This document shows positions 44,314-51,571 of a stretch of 64,000 bases of DNA, one piece after another (positions within the stretch are counted from its first letter, which is position 1; every line of letters starts with the position of its first letter). The notes beneath the pieces were generated by a model. That model was not told the DNA's origin, did no database searches, and saw only the letters and a program-made list of their open reading frames with translations. The stretch is from assembly GCA_038748365.1 (NCBI GenBank), contig JBCDIZ010000006.1, positions 1-64,000 on the forward strand. The letters run 5' to 3'. Made by a program: the position numbers and the translations under genes. Source of the DNA: Alterisphingorhabdus sp038748365 (GTDB taxonomy: Bacteria; Pseudomonadota; Alphaproteobacteria; Sphingomonadales; Sphingomonadaceae).

Positions 44314-44742
44314 ATGATAGGCATGGTTCTTGTAACGCATGGTAAACTGGCCGAAGAGTTTGTTTCGGCTATGGAACATGTTGTCGGCAAACAGAAGAAT
44401 ATCGCCACGGTATGCATCGGACCGCATGACGATATGGAAGCGCGGCGCGAAGATATCGCCAAAGCCGTAAGCGAGACCGATACCGGCAAGGGCGTGATTA
44501 TCCTGACCGATCTATTTGGCGGTACCCCATCCAACCTTTCCATCTCGCTTATGGAGCGCGGGCGGATTGAAGTCATTGCCGGGGTTAATTTGCCAATGCT
44601 GATTCGACTCGAAGGCGCGCGTAAAGCCATGTCGGTCTCAGAAGCGGTCGCCGCAGCACGCGAGGCGGGGCAGAAATACATCTCGGTCGCATCCGAGCTT
44701 CTCGATGATGAAGAACGCCGCCAATCCGGAAGCGCGGGTTAG
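44314..44742 (+). CDS. PTS EIIA component, mannose/sorbose family
   Basis: About 142 residues of EIIA-Man fold, beginning MIGMVLVTHGKLAEEFVSAM with the phosphorylated His9. TDLFGGTPSNLSISLM and NLPMLIRLEGA are family text. No membrane EIIC/EIID gene is nearby, so this is one of the regulatory PTS proteins of alphaproteobacteria that take phosphate from HPr for signalling rather than sugar transport. An in-frame TTG at 44302 could add 4 residues. Neither start has a clear ribosome binding site. Confidence 0.9.
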   Translation: MIGMVLVTHGKLAEEFVSAMEHVVGKQKNIATVCIGPHDDMEARREDIAKAVSETDTGKGVIILTDLFGGTPSNLSISLMERGRIEVIAGVNLPMLIRLEGARKAMSVSEAVAAAREAGQKYISVASELLDDEERRQSGSAG

Positions 44743-44753
44743 GGCCAGAACCT

Positions 44754-45035
44754 ATGCCGCAGGAACAGGTGACGATTATCAATCGCAAGGGATTGCACGC
44801 CCGGGCGAGTGCGAAATTTGTCAATACTGTTGCCAAGCTGCCAGAAGGCTTGCGCATTAGCGTTTCGCGCGATGGCCAGTCCGCCAATGGCCAGAGCATT
44901 ATGGGGCTGATGATGCTCGGTGCCGCCAAGGGACACAGCATCGATATCAGCGTAGAAGGCAACGACCCGGGCGCCGCCGATAGTGCACTCGCCAAGCTGG
45001 TCGGACTGGTTGCTGACGGCTTTGGCGAAGACTAA
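44754..45035 (+). CDS. ptsH: Phosphocarrier protein HPr
   Basis: A 93-residue HPr. His15 in RKGLHARASAKF is the site of phosphorylation by enzyme I. Ser48 in ANGQSIMGLMMLGAAKG is the regulatory site for HprK. It starts 11 bases after the EIIA-Man gene. Enzyme I-Ntr (ptsP) is not in the window. Together with hprK and EIIA it forms the regulatory PTS branch that in rhizobia touches ChvG/ChvI output. Confidence 0.95.
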   Translation: MPQEQVTIINRKGLHARASAKFVNTVAKLPEGLRISVSRDGQSANGQSIMGLMMLGAAKGHSIDISVEGNDPGAADSALAKLVGLVADGFGED

Positions 45036-45045
45036 TACCGTACCC

Positions 45046-45849
45046 ATGCCCCGCAAGCACATCACCGGCTTCTCAAATCCTACGGTCAAATATCTGCGCT
45101 CGCTGCGCGAAAAAAAGCACCGTAAGCGTGAGGGTATGTTTCTCGCTGAAGGGCTAAGGCTAGTTACCGAAGCGCGCGAGGCCGGGCATATTCCACAGAT
45201 GATGGTGGTTGCTGAGGGGCGTGATCCGCATCCGCTGATTGATGCTCTGGAAGCGGCCGTGGAGGGCCAGGGCGGCGAGATCATCGTCACCAACAAGGAC
45301 ATTCTCTCGAAAATCTCTGGTAAGGATAATCCGCAATCCGTTGTTGGCGTCTTTCGTGATTTTGATGTGCCGCTCGCCCAGCTTGACCGCAGCACTAGCG
45401 ATATCTGGCTAGTGGCGCAGGATATGCGCGACCCCGGCAATCTGGGCACCATGTTGCGCACCGGCGATGCGGTGGGCGCAGGCGGGCTGATCCTGATCGA
45501 CCAATGTGTTGATCCATTTTCGGTCGAGGCCGTACGTGCCAGCATGGGGGCGATTTTCACCCAGAAGGTGGTACAGGCCGCATGGTCCGATTTCCTGCAA
45601 TGGCTACGTTCCGGGCCGGGCCAGCTGGTTGGGACCAGCCTCAACGCCAACACAGACTATCAAGCCGAGCGCTATGCCGCGCCAACCTTTCTGCTCACCG
45701 GTAATGAAGCGCAGGGTCTTCCTGCTGAATATGAAGCAGAATGCGATGTGCTGGTCAAAATGCCGATGCTGGGCAAGGCCGACAGCCTGAATGCCGCCGT
45801 AGCGACAGCGGTAATGGCCTATGAGGTGTTGAACCAGCGCCGGGCATAA
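45046..45849 (+). CDS. SpoU/TrmH-family RNA 2'-O-methyltransferase
   Basis: A 267-residue SPOUT enzyme. The N-terminal substrate-binding part has VKYLRSLREKKHRKREGMFLAEGLRLV and the C-terminal knotted SAM domain has LVAQDMRDPGNLGTMLRTGDAVGAGGLILIDQCVDPF, SMGAIFTQKV, LLTGNEAQGLP and VKMPMLGKADSLNAAVA. It should methylate a ribose in 23S rRNA or a tRNA (RlmB/TrmH-like); the target cannot be assigned. The ATG at 45046 lies 10 bases past ptsH. Confidence 0.92.
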   Translation: MPRKHITGFSNPTVKYLRSLREKKHRKREGMFLAEGLRLVTEAREAGHIPQMMVVAEGRDPHPLIDALEAAVEGQGGEIIVTNKDILSKISGKDNPQSVVGVFRDFDVPLAQLDRSTSDIWLVAQDMRDPGNLGTMLRTGDAVGAGGLILIDQCVDPFSVEAVRASMGAIFTQKVVQAAWSDFLQWLRSGPGQLVGTSLNANTDYQAERYAAPTFLLTGNEAQGLPAEYEAECDVLVKMPMLGKADSLNAAVATAVMAYEVLNQRRA

Positions 45850-45884
45850 GGCAGAAATAGCGCATCATCACAGGAGTGAGTCTT

Positions 45885-46307
45885 ATGCGCATTACTGCCC
45901 TCGCCATCCCGTTTCTCGCCATAGCGCTCAGCGCTTGCCAGCCTTCAGAAAACGTTACATCCGCCAGTCCAATGGACAGTCTCAAGAACAGCCAGTGGCA
46001 GTTTGTCAGCCTGAACGGCCTGCCGCCAGTGCAGGTAGACCGCAGTGAGCTGGTGTTTGAAGGTGATCGCATTGCCGGATCAACCGGCTGCAACCGCTTT
46101 AGCGGCAGTTATAGCATGACAGATGGCAAGCTTACCGCGAACCAGCCTCTTGCCTTGACGCAAATGGCCTGTGCAGGCGCGGTCAACCAACAGGAACAGA
46201 CGATGATGGAAATGCTCAGCGGCCCGCTCTCGGTCAGCATTGATGGACAGGGGCAACTTGTTCTGACCGGCGCCGAGCATAAAGCGGTGTTGCGGCGGAA
46301 GGGGTAA
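45885..46307 (+). CDS. META-domain lipoprotein (HslJ-like)
   Basis: About 140 residues. A signal peptide with lipobox LAIALSACQP (Cys18) is followed by a META domain: MDSLKNSQWQFVSLNG, STGCNRFSGSYSMTDGKL and TQMACAGAVNQQEQTMM. E. coli HslJ is a heat-inducible outer membrane META protein linked to novobiocin resistance. AGGAG stands 8 bases before the ATG at 45885; a GTG at 45876 is less likely. The family C repeat begins 38 bases after its stop. Confidence 0.87.
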   Translation: MRITALAIPFLAIALSACQPSENVTSASPMDSLKNSQWQFVSLNGLPPVQVDRSELVFEGDRIAGSTGCNRFSGSYSMTDGKLTANQPLALTQMACAGAVNQQEQTMMEMLSGPLSVSIDGQGQLVLTGAEHKAVLRRKG

Positions 46308-46344
46308 TCAGTTCACGCGGAGCCGCGGTGGCACGGATACTGTC

Positions 46345-46496
46345 CTTCCCCCTCCTCCTTCAGGGGAGGGGCAGCGAGACTTAGCGCCGTAGCTTTAGCG
46401 AAGGTGCTTAGTCGCAGCGGGGTGGGGCTTTTCCACTTGCGCGGCGCCTGTCGGACGCCCCCTCTCCCAACCCTCTCCCCTGAAGGGGAGAGGGCT
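46345..46496. repeat. Dispersed GC-rich inverted repeat, family C (copy 3)
   Basis: Outer arms CCTCCTCCTTCAGGGGAGGG and CCCTCTCCCCTGAAGGGGAG are near reverse complements. Between them lie AGCGCCGTAGCTTTAGCGAA and a GCGGCG/GTCGGACGCC segment. At about 150 bases this is the longest of the three copies. It separates the convergent META lipoprotein and rmuC genes. Confidence 0.8.
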
Positions 46497-46532
46497 TAAG
46501 CCCTGCATCTCCGCGCCTCCGCGTGAAACAAA

Positions 46533-47930
46533 TTACTCGGCAGCCTCATCCTGCTCAGCATCACCATAGCGCGGCAGCGCCTCGATCTCGGGCAATTCCT
46601 CCAAATCGCGCTTGCCCGTTTCGATATTGAGCTGCTGGAATTTGCGTCCGGTGGAAAGTACATTGCGCTCGAAGCTGCCGACGAACTTGTTGTAATTGCC
46701 TACCGCATTGTTGAGCCCTGCCCCGACACGCTTCAGATGCTCAGCAGAGATCGCCAGACGATCGTACATTTCCTTGCCCAGCGCGCCGATCTGCTTGGCT
46801 TCTGCCGCTATGCCTTCCTGTCGCCACACGCTGGCCACAGTACGCGCTATCGCGACCAGATTGGTCGGCGTTGCCAACAGCACTTTACTCTCAAAAGCAT
46901 AATCCCATAACTCAGCATCATGTTCCAATGCGGCAGAAAGGAGATGCTCACCCGGCACAAACATGATGACATAGTCGGGTGCTTCGTCGAATTGATCCCA
47001 ATATGCTTTCTTTGCTAGCCCTTCGATATGCACTTTCATTGAGCGACTATGCGATGCAAGTGCCAAATCCCGTGCCTCATCATCATCTGCCTCGAACGCA
47101 TCCTGATAAGCGTTCAAAGAAACTTTAGCATCGATTACTAGATATCTGCCCCCCGGCACTCGCACAATTACATCAGGTCGCAAATTACCATCTGCAGATT
47201 TGACGCTTTGCTCAGTAACAAAATCGCTATGCTCGGCCAGACCGCAGGCTTCAAGCACATTACGCAACTGCTGTTCACCCCAGCGACCGCGTGCCTTGGG
47301 GGCGTTACGCAGCGAATTTACCAGCCGCGCCGTCTCATCACGCACCTGTTGTTGGCCGGAGCGCATCTGGTCCATCAGGCCTTTGAGATCACCATAAGCC
47401 TCGCTGCGCTGCTTCTCGATGCGCTCAATCTGCTGCTCATAGGATTGCAGCTTCTCTCCCACTGGATTGAGCAACGCCTTGATCCGCGCCTCATTCTTTT
47501 CTTCCGATTGGGCAAAGCGCTGGTCCGCGCGTTCGAGAAACTGTTTCTGCGCCTCGCCGAGCAGCTTGTTGCCCACCTCGCCAAATTGACGGCTCAATTC
47601 CTCGCGCGCCTCATGCAGTTGCTTCAACTGCCGGTCATGATTGGCGGCATCGGCTTTAAAGCGGGCGTTTTCTATACTCAATCTTTCGCGTTCCGCGCGC
47701 AATGACTCAAGGTCCGATGTCAATACACTAACCTGGTCAGCTCGCTCTTGGGCTGCTGCTAAATCACGAACCGCATCTTGAAATTTCTCAGATAGAGCTT
47801 TGAAATCGCTTTCCTTGCTTGCAATATCTTCCCTCAATTTTTGGGTCGAACTATTCCCAAAGAGCCAGCCTAATATGAGCCCAGATATTAGTGCCCCGCA
47901 GGCAATTAAGATAACGGTTAGGGTATCCAT
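46533..47930 (-). CDS. rmuC: DNA recombination protein RmuC
   Basis: A 465-residue protein. A single membrane helix at the N-terminus (TVILIACGALISGLILGWLF) anchors it. A long coiled coil (about residues 30-190) leads to the RmuC domain, with RGRWGEQQLRNVLEACGLAEH, RPDVIVRVPGGRYLVIDAKVSLNAYQDA and YVIMFVPGEHLLSAALEHD. The domain has a nuclease-like fold, and rmuC limits inversions at short inverted repeats in E. coli. It stands alone. Confidence 0.93.
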   Translation of the reverse strand: MDTLTVILIACGALISGLILGWLFGNSSTQKLREDIASKESDFKALSEKFQDAVRDLAAAQERADQVSVLTSDLESLRAERERLSIENARFKADAANHDRQLKQLHEAREELSRQFGEVGNKLLGEAQKQFLERADQRFAQSEEKNEARIKALLNPVGEKLQSYEQQIERIEKQRSEAYGDLKGLMDQMRSGQQQVRDETARLVNSLRNAPKARGRWGEQQLRNVLEACGLAEHSDFVTEQSVKSADGNLRPDVIVRVPGGRYLVIDAKVSLNAYQDAFEADDDEARDLALASHSRSMKVHIEGLAKKAYWDQFDEAPDYVIMFVPGEHLLSAALEHDAELWDYAFESKVLLATPTNLVAIARTVASVWRQEGIAAEAKQIGALGKEMYDRLAISAEHLKRVGAGLNNAVGNYNKFVGSFERNVLSTGRKFQQLNIETGKRDLEELPEIEALPRYGDAEQDEAAE

Positions 47931-47981
47931 GCAAGCTCTCCAAAGTCACTGGGCTGCCGTGGCAAGACAGCCCAGATGATT

Positions 47982-48158
47982 TCAAATGTTTGGTTCAAGC
48001 GCGACTATTTGCAGGAATGCTTCTAAGTCGGCTTCAGCTTCGTCTCTCGACCAAAAGCTACCAGATGACATTGCCACTGGTTGGCCGTAATCATTGTTTA
48101 CAAACCAACGATACTGCCATTCATCATCAAGGCGAACCATAAAGATCCATGAATCCAT
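47982..48158 (-). CDS. Small ORF of unknown function
   Basis: A 58-residue reading (66 from an ATG at 48182) beginning MDSWIFMVRLDDEWQYRWF. GGAGG stands 5 bases before the ATG at 48158. The rest reads VNNDYGQPVAMSSGSFWSRDEAEADLEAF, an arrangement of beta strands and a helix that loosely recalls the short YegP/DUF1508 repeats; this is a weak resemblance. The surrounding 400 bases are AT-richer than average, which suggests recent arrival. Confidence 0.55.
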   Translation of the reverse strand: MDSWIFMVRLDDEWQYRWFVNNDYGQPVAMSSGSFWSRDEAEADLEAFLQIVALEPNI

Positions 48159-48420
48159 CATGGCCTCCATAAATTCGATCAATATATTAATGCTGGTAGC
48201 TTGTGCTTGGTCCGCTCAGTATGACGCTTTGAGCCGTTCAATCGAACGAGAGACGACCGCTGCGTAATCATATTAGTTATTGCAAACCAGTATTGCTCTA
48301 CCAACTATGAAGAAGTTTTGTGTTACGGTCCCATAATGCTGTGCTCCTATCAATGTATGAACATTAGGGGAACATAGCTTATGTTGGAATTGATAGCAAT
48401 GCGGACTTATCCACACTAAA

Positions 48421-48945
48421 TCAGGCTGCGGCTTTGCGTGCCTTGTTGAGCCGCTTCAGCACCATTTGCCGCTTCAGGCGCGAGAGATGGTCGATAAAGA
48501 GAATACCCTCAAGATGGTCCATCTCATGCTGCAGGCAAGTGGCGAGCAGGCCTTCAAAGCGTTCCTCATGGGTGTTGCCATCCAGATCCTGCCAGCGCGC
48601 GGTGCAGGTCGCGGGACGATCAACATCGGCATATTGATCGGGGACCGAGAGGCAGCCTTCCTGATAGGTTGACACGTCTTCGGACGGATCGAGAATTTCC
48701 GGATTGATAAAGATGCGCGGGTCTTTGACCGGCTCATCATTCTCATTCGGCTCCTGCAGATCGATGACGAGCACGCGCAGTGGCACACCCACCTGTATAG
48801 CCGCCAGACCGATGCCCGGCGCGTCATACATGGTGTCGAACATATCCTCGACCAGCGTCTTCAGCGCATCATCGAATACCTCAACCGGTTTCGATACGGT
48901 TTTGAGCCGCGGATCGGGCACTTCTATAATCGGTCTTATGGCCAT
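48421..48945 (-). CDS. def: Peptide deformylase
   Basis: A 174-residue metalloenzyme that removes the formyl group from nascent proteins at the ribosome. The three family motifs are GIGLAAIQVG (residues 44-53), EGCLS with metal ligand Cys98 and QHEMDHLEG with His140, Glu141 and His144. A normal ATG at 48945. In many genomes def neighbours fmt; here recR and a repeat lie between them on the opposite strand from fmt. Confidence 0.97.
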   Translation of the reverse strand: MAIRPIIEVPDPRLKTVSKPVEVFDDALKTLVEDMFDTMYDAPGIGLAAIQVGVPLRVLVIDLQEPNENDEPVKDPRIFINPEILDPSEDVSTYQEGCLSVPDQYADVDRPATCTARWQDLDGNTHEERFEGLLATCLQHEMDHLEGILFIDHLSRLKRQMVLKRLNKARKAAA

Positions 48946-49003
48946 GGGCGTAAAATAGCTGTGGTGACGGGATTGTTCAAGAGACAGTGCGGGTGCACTT
49001 AAT

Positions 49004-49084
49004 CCGTTCGCCCTGAGCCTGTCGAAGGGCCGTCCTGTTTTTGCGAAGAAAAGTGCAAGGCTTCGACAAGCTCAGCCCCAACGG
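49004..49084. repeat. Dispersed inverted repeat, family B (copy 2)
   Basis: The left arm CCGTTCGCCCTGAGCCTGTC plus GAAGGGC and the right arm GGCTTCGACAAGCTCAGCCC plus CAACGG are near reverse complements around a spacer of about 22 bases. It matches the copy at 7648-7727 in both arms but not in the spacer. It lies between def and recR, 19 bases before the recR stop. Confidence 0.85.
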
Positions 49085-49102
49085 TTGCTAGGTTAAGGCG
49101 CT

Positions 49103-49699
49103 CTAACCCAAAGGCCGCCGCGCCCTGAGAGCCTGCGCTAAAGTGCCCTCATCAAGATAATCCAGCTCGCCACCCACAGGCAGGCCATGCGCGAGCTGGG
49201 TAATCCGCACTGGCAGGCCTTCCAGGCGCTCGGCGATATAATGCGCTGTGGTCTGGCCTTCCAAAGTCGCATTAAGACCCAGCACCACCTCATCCACGCC
49301 GCCATCGGCAATGCGGCTAACCAACTTGTCGATGCTAAGATCATCCGGGCCGATCCCATCCAGCGCCGACAGCGTTCCGCCCAGCACATGATAGCGCCCG
49401 GCAAAGAGTCGCGCCCGGTCTAGCGCCCAGAGATCGGCGACCTCTTCAACCACGCAGATGGATTTCGGATCGCGGCGCGGATCGGTGCAGATACCGCAGG
49501 GGTTGGTGGTATCAATATTGTTGCAGATGGAGCAGACGGAAAGCTTTTCGCGTACCTCTTCCATCGATGCAATGAGCGGCGCCAACGCAGTTTCGCGCTT
49601 CTTGATAAGGTGCAACACCGCCCGCCGCGCCGAACGCGGACCCAGTCCCGGCAGCTTCGCCAGTTGCCCGGCCAGTTCCTCTATCTCTTGCGATGCCAT
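49103..49699 (-). CDS. recR: Recombination protein RecR
   Basis: A 198-residue protein that joins RecO to load RecA at single-strand gaps. A helix-hairpin-helix region (LAKLPGLGPRSARRAVLHL) is followed by the zinc site Cys56, Cys59, Cys68, Cys71 (CSICNNIDTTNPCGIC) and a Toprim domain starting near ICVVEEVADLWALDR, with AHGLPVGGELDYLDEGTLAQAL at the end. Length is standard. The ATG at 49699 (MASQEIE) was chosen although the frame is open to 50611 through fmt on the other strand. It and fmt are divergent, starting about 75 bases apart. Confidence 0.96.
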   Translation of the reverse strand: MASQEIEELAGQLAKLPGLGPRSARRAVLHLIKKRETALAPLIASMEEVREKLSVCSICNNIDTTNPCGICTDPRRDPKSICVVEEVADLWALDRARLFAGRYHVLGGTLSALDGIGPDDLSIDKLVSRIADGGVDEVVLGLNATLEGQTTAHYIAERLEGLPVRITQLAHGLPVGGELDYLDEGTLAQALRARRPLG

Positions 49700-49774
49700 G
49701 GCCGCATCATTAGGGGGATTGGCGGCAACAAGGCAAGCCATCGGAACATCATCCGAGCAGATATGGGGAAAGAC

Positions 49775-50689
49775 ATGCGCATCATCTTTATGGGCACGCC
49801 CGATTTTGCGGTGCCGACGCTGAATGCGCTGCACGAAGCAAGGCATGAGATTGTCGCGGTCTATTGCCAGCCACCCCGACCCGCCGGACGCGGCAAGAAA
49901 CCGCGTCCTTCTGTGGTTCAGCAACGGGCGGAAGAATTGGGGCTGGAAGTGCGGACGCCAGTGTCGCTGAAAAAGGACGTGGCTCAGGGTGAATTTGCAG
50001 CGTTTAACGCCGATATTGCAGTGGTTGCGGCCTATGGCCTGATCCTGCCACAGGCGATCCTTGATGCCCCCACGCATGGCTGTCTCAACGTCCATGGCTC
50101 GCTGCTCCCCCGCTGGCGCGGCGCAGCCCCAGTACAACGGACGATATTGGCGGGCGATGAAATGACCGGGGTGACCATCATGCAGATGGAGGCGGGTCTC
50201 GACACTGGCCCGATGCTGGCCAAGGCAGAAACGCCGATTGCTGGGAAAAATGCGGGGGAACTGACCGATGAAATTGCCGCTATGGGCGCGGAATTGATGG
50301 TCAAGGTGCTGGCTGATCTCGACAGCTATCCGCCCGAAGTACAGCCCGATGATGGCGTGACCTATGCGCACAAGATTGAGAAGGCCGAGGGGCGGCTGGA
50401 TTTCTCGCAAAATGCACTTCAGATCGAGCGGCAAGTTCATGCCTTTACTCCTTGGCCCGGTGCGTTTTTTGAGTTTGAGGGGCAGCGCTATCGCGTGCAT
50501 CAGGCAGACATTTTGGACGATGCAACAGACGCTGCACCGGGCACGATTATCGACGAGCATCTGACCATCGCCTGTGCCGACAACAGCGCGATCCGCCCGA
50601 TCATCATCCAAAAAGCGGGTAAACCGACCATGGCGCTGGAGGATTTTCTGCGCGGCAACAGCCTACCCAAAGGTGCGCAGATCGCATGA
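49775..50689 (+). CDS. fmt: Methionyl-tRNA formyltransferase
   Basis: A 304-residue enzyme that formylates initiator Met-tRNA. It opens MRIIFMGTPDFAVPTLNAL, then has CQPPRPAGRGKKPRPSVV, VVAAYGLILPQAILDAP and the catalytic stretch GCLNVHGSLLPRWRGAAPVQ with the conserved Asn and His. The C-terminal domain contains ALQIERQVHAFTPWPGAFFE. The ATG at 49775 has GGGGAAAG before it. Its stop overlaps the truA start. Confidence 0.97.
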   Translation: MRIIFMGTPDFAVPTLNALHEARHEIVAVYCQPPRPAGRGKKPRPSVVQQRAEELGLEVRTPVSLKKDVAQGEFAAFNADIAVVAAYGLILPQAILDAPTHGCLNVHGSLLPRWRGAAPVQRTILAGDEMTGVTIMQMEAGLDTGPMLAKAETPIAGKNAGELTDEIAAMGAELMVKVLADLDSYPPEVQPDDGVTYAHKIEKAEGRLDFSQNALQIERQVHAFTPWPGAFFEFEGQRYRVHQADILDDATDAAPGTIIDEHLTIACADNSAIRPIIIQKAGKPTMALEDFLRGNSLPKGAQIA

Positions 50690-51435
50690 CCCGCTTTGCC
50701 ATGACGCTGGAATATGACGGGCGGCCCTTTATGGGACTGCAGCGGCAGAAACATGGCCCCAGCGTGCAGCAGGCGGTCGAGGAAGCGGTTGAGGCCACCA
50801 TCGGCGCGCAAGTAACACTGCATGCAGCCGGACGCACCGATGCCGGCGTTCATGCCGAAGCAATGCGAGTGCATGTCGATGTGGAGCGCGATTTTCATGC
50901 CTTTCGCCTGATGGAAGCGGTCAATGCCCATCTGCGCCCTGCCCCGATTGCGGTGAGCCAATGTACCCAAGTGGATGAGGAATGGCATGCCCGCTTTTCC
51001 TGTATCGGGCGGCGCTATCGCTATGACATTATCAACCGCCGCGCGCCGCTGACCTGGCAAAAGGGGCTGGCTTGGCGGGTAGTGGTAGAGCTGGATTATC
51101 AGGCGATGCATGAAGCGGCACAATGCCTTGTCGGCCAGCATGATTTTACCACTTTTCGTTCCGCGCATTGTCAGGCGCAAAGTCCAATCAAGACGTTGAA
51201 TAGCATTGATATTGTACGTCAGGACGAACGAATTTCAGTGCATGTCGCAGCCCGCTCTTTCCTGCATCATCAGGTACGCTCGATGGTCGGTTGCTTGTCG
51301 CTGGTCGGGCGGGGGCAATGGAGTGCGGATGATTTGCAGGCGGCACTGGAGGCGAAGGACCGGCAGGCGCTCGGCCTCAATGCACCGCCAGATGGGTTGT
51401 ATTTTGTCGAGGCTATTTATCCCGAGACTCACTAA
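50686..51435 (+). CDS. truA: tRNA pseudouridine(38-40) synthase
   Basis: A 249-residue enzyme modifying uridines 38-40 in the anticodon stem. The opening MTRFAMTLEYDGRPFMGLQR and the catalytic HAAGRTDAGVHAEAMRVH, with Asp in GRTDAG, are diagnostic. Later text FSCIGRRYRYDIINRRAP and RSFLHHQVRSMVGCL completes the match. The ATG overlaps the fmt stop by 4 bases. Confidence 0.96.
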   Translation: MTRFAMTLEYDGRPFMGLQRQKHGPSVQQAVEEAVEATIGAQVTLHAAGRTDAGVHAEAMRVHVDVERDFHAFRLMEAVNAHLRPAPIAVSQCTQVDEEWHARFSCIGRRYRYDIINRRAPLTWQKGLAWRVVVELDYQAMHEAAQCLVGQHDFTTFRSAHCQAQSPIKTLNSIDIVRQDERISVHVAARSFLHHQVRSMVGCLSLVGRGQWSADDLQAALEAKDRQALGLNAPPDGLYFVEAIYPETH

Positions 51436-51471
51436 TTTCGAGGCCTCCGAGAAATCTGGGCAATATATTCT

Positions 51472-51546
51472 CCGTTCACCTCGAGCGAAGTCGAGAGGCC
51501 AGTGCCATCGGAGAACAGTGTCTCGACTACGCTCGACACGAACGGG
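51472..51546. repeat. Dispersed inverted repeat, family A (copy 2)
   Basis: The left arm reads CCGTTCACCTCGAGCGAAGT and continues CGAGAGGCC. The right arm reads TGTCTCGACTACGCTCGACA and continues CGAACGGG. It matches the copy at 71-143 in both arms with a different spacer. It separates the convergent truA and amidotransferase genes. Confidence 0.85.
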
Positions 51547-51571
51547 AACCTAGGGAAACCGTCTATCCCGA

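Noticed and set aside
48183..48420. A tRNA or small RNA gene in the gap upstream of def
   Set aside because: I could find no cloverleaf, no promoter-terminator pair and no conserved structure by eye.
49700..50611. A long N-terminal extension of recR
   Set aside because: It is the reverse strand of fmt; RecR is complete at 198 residues from the ATG at 49699.
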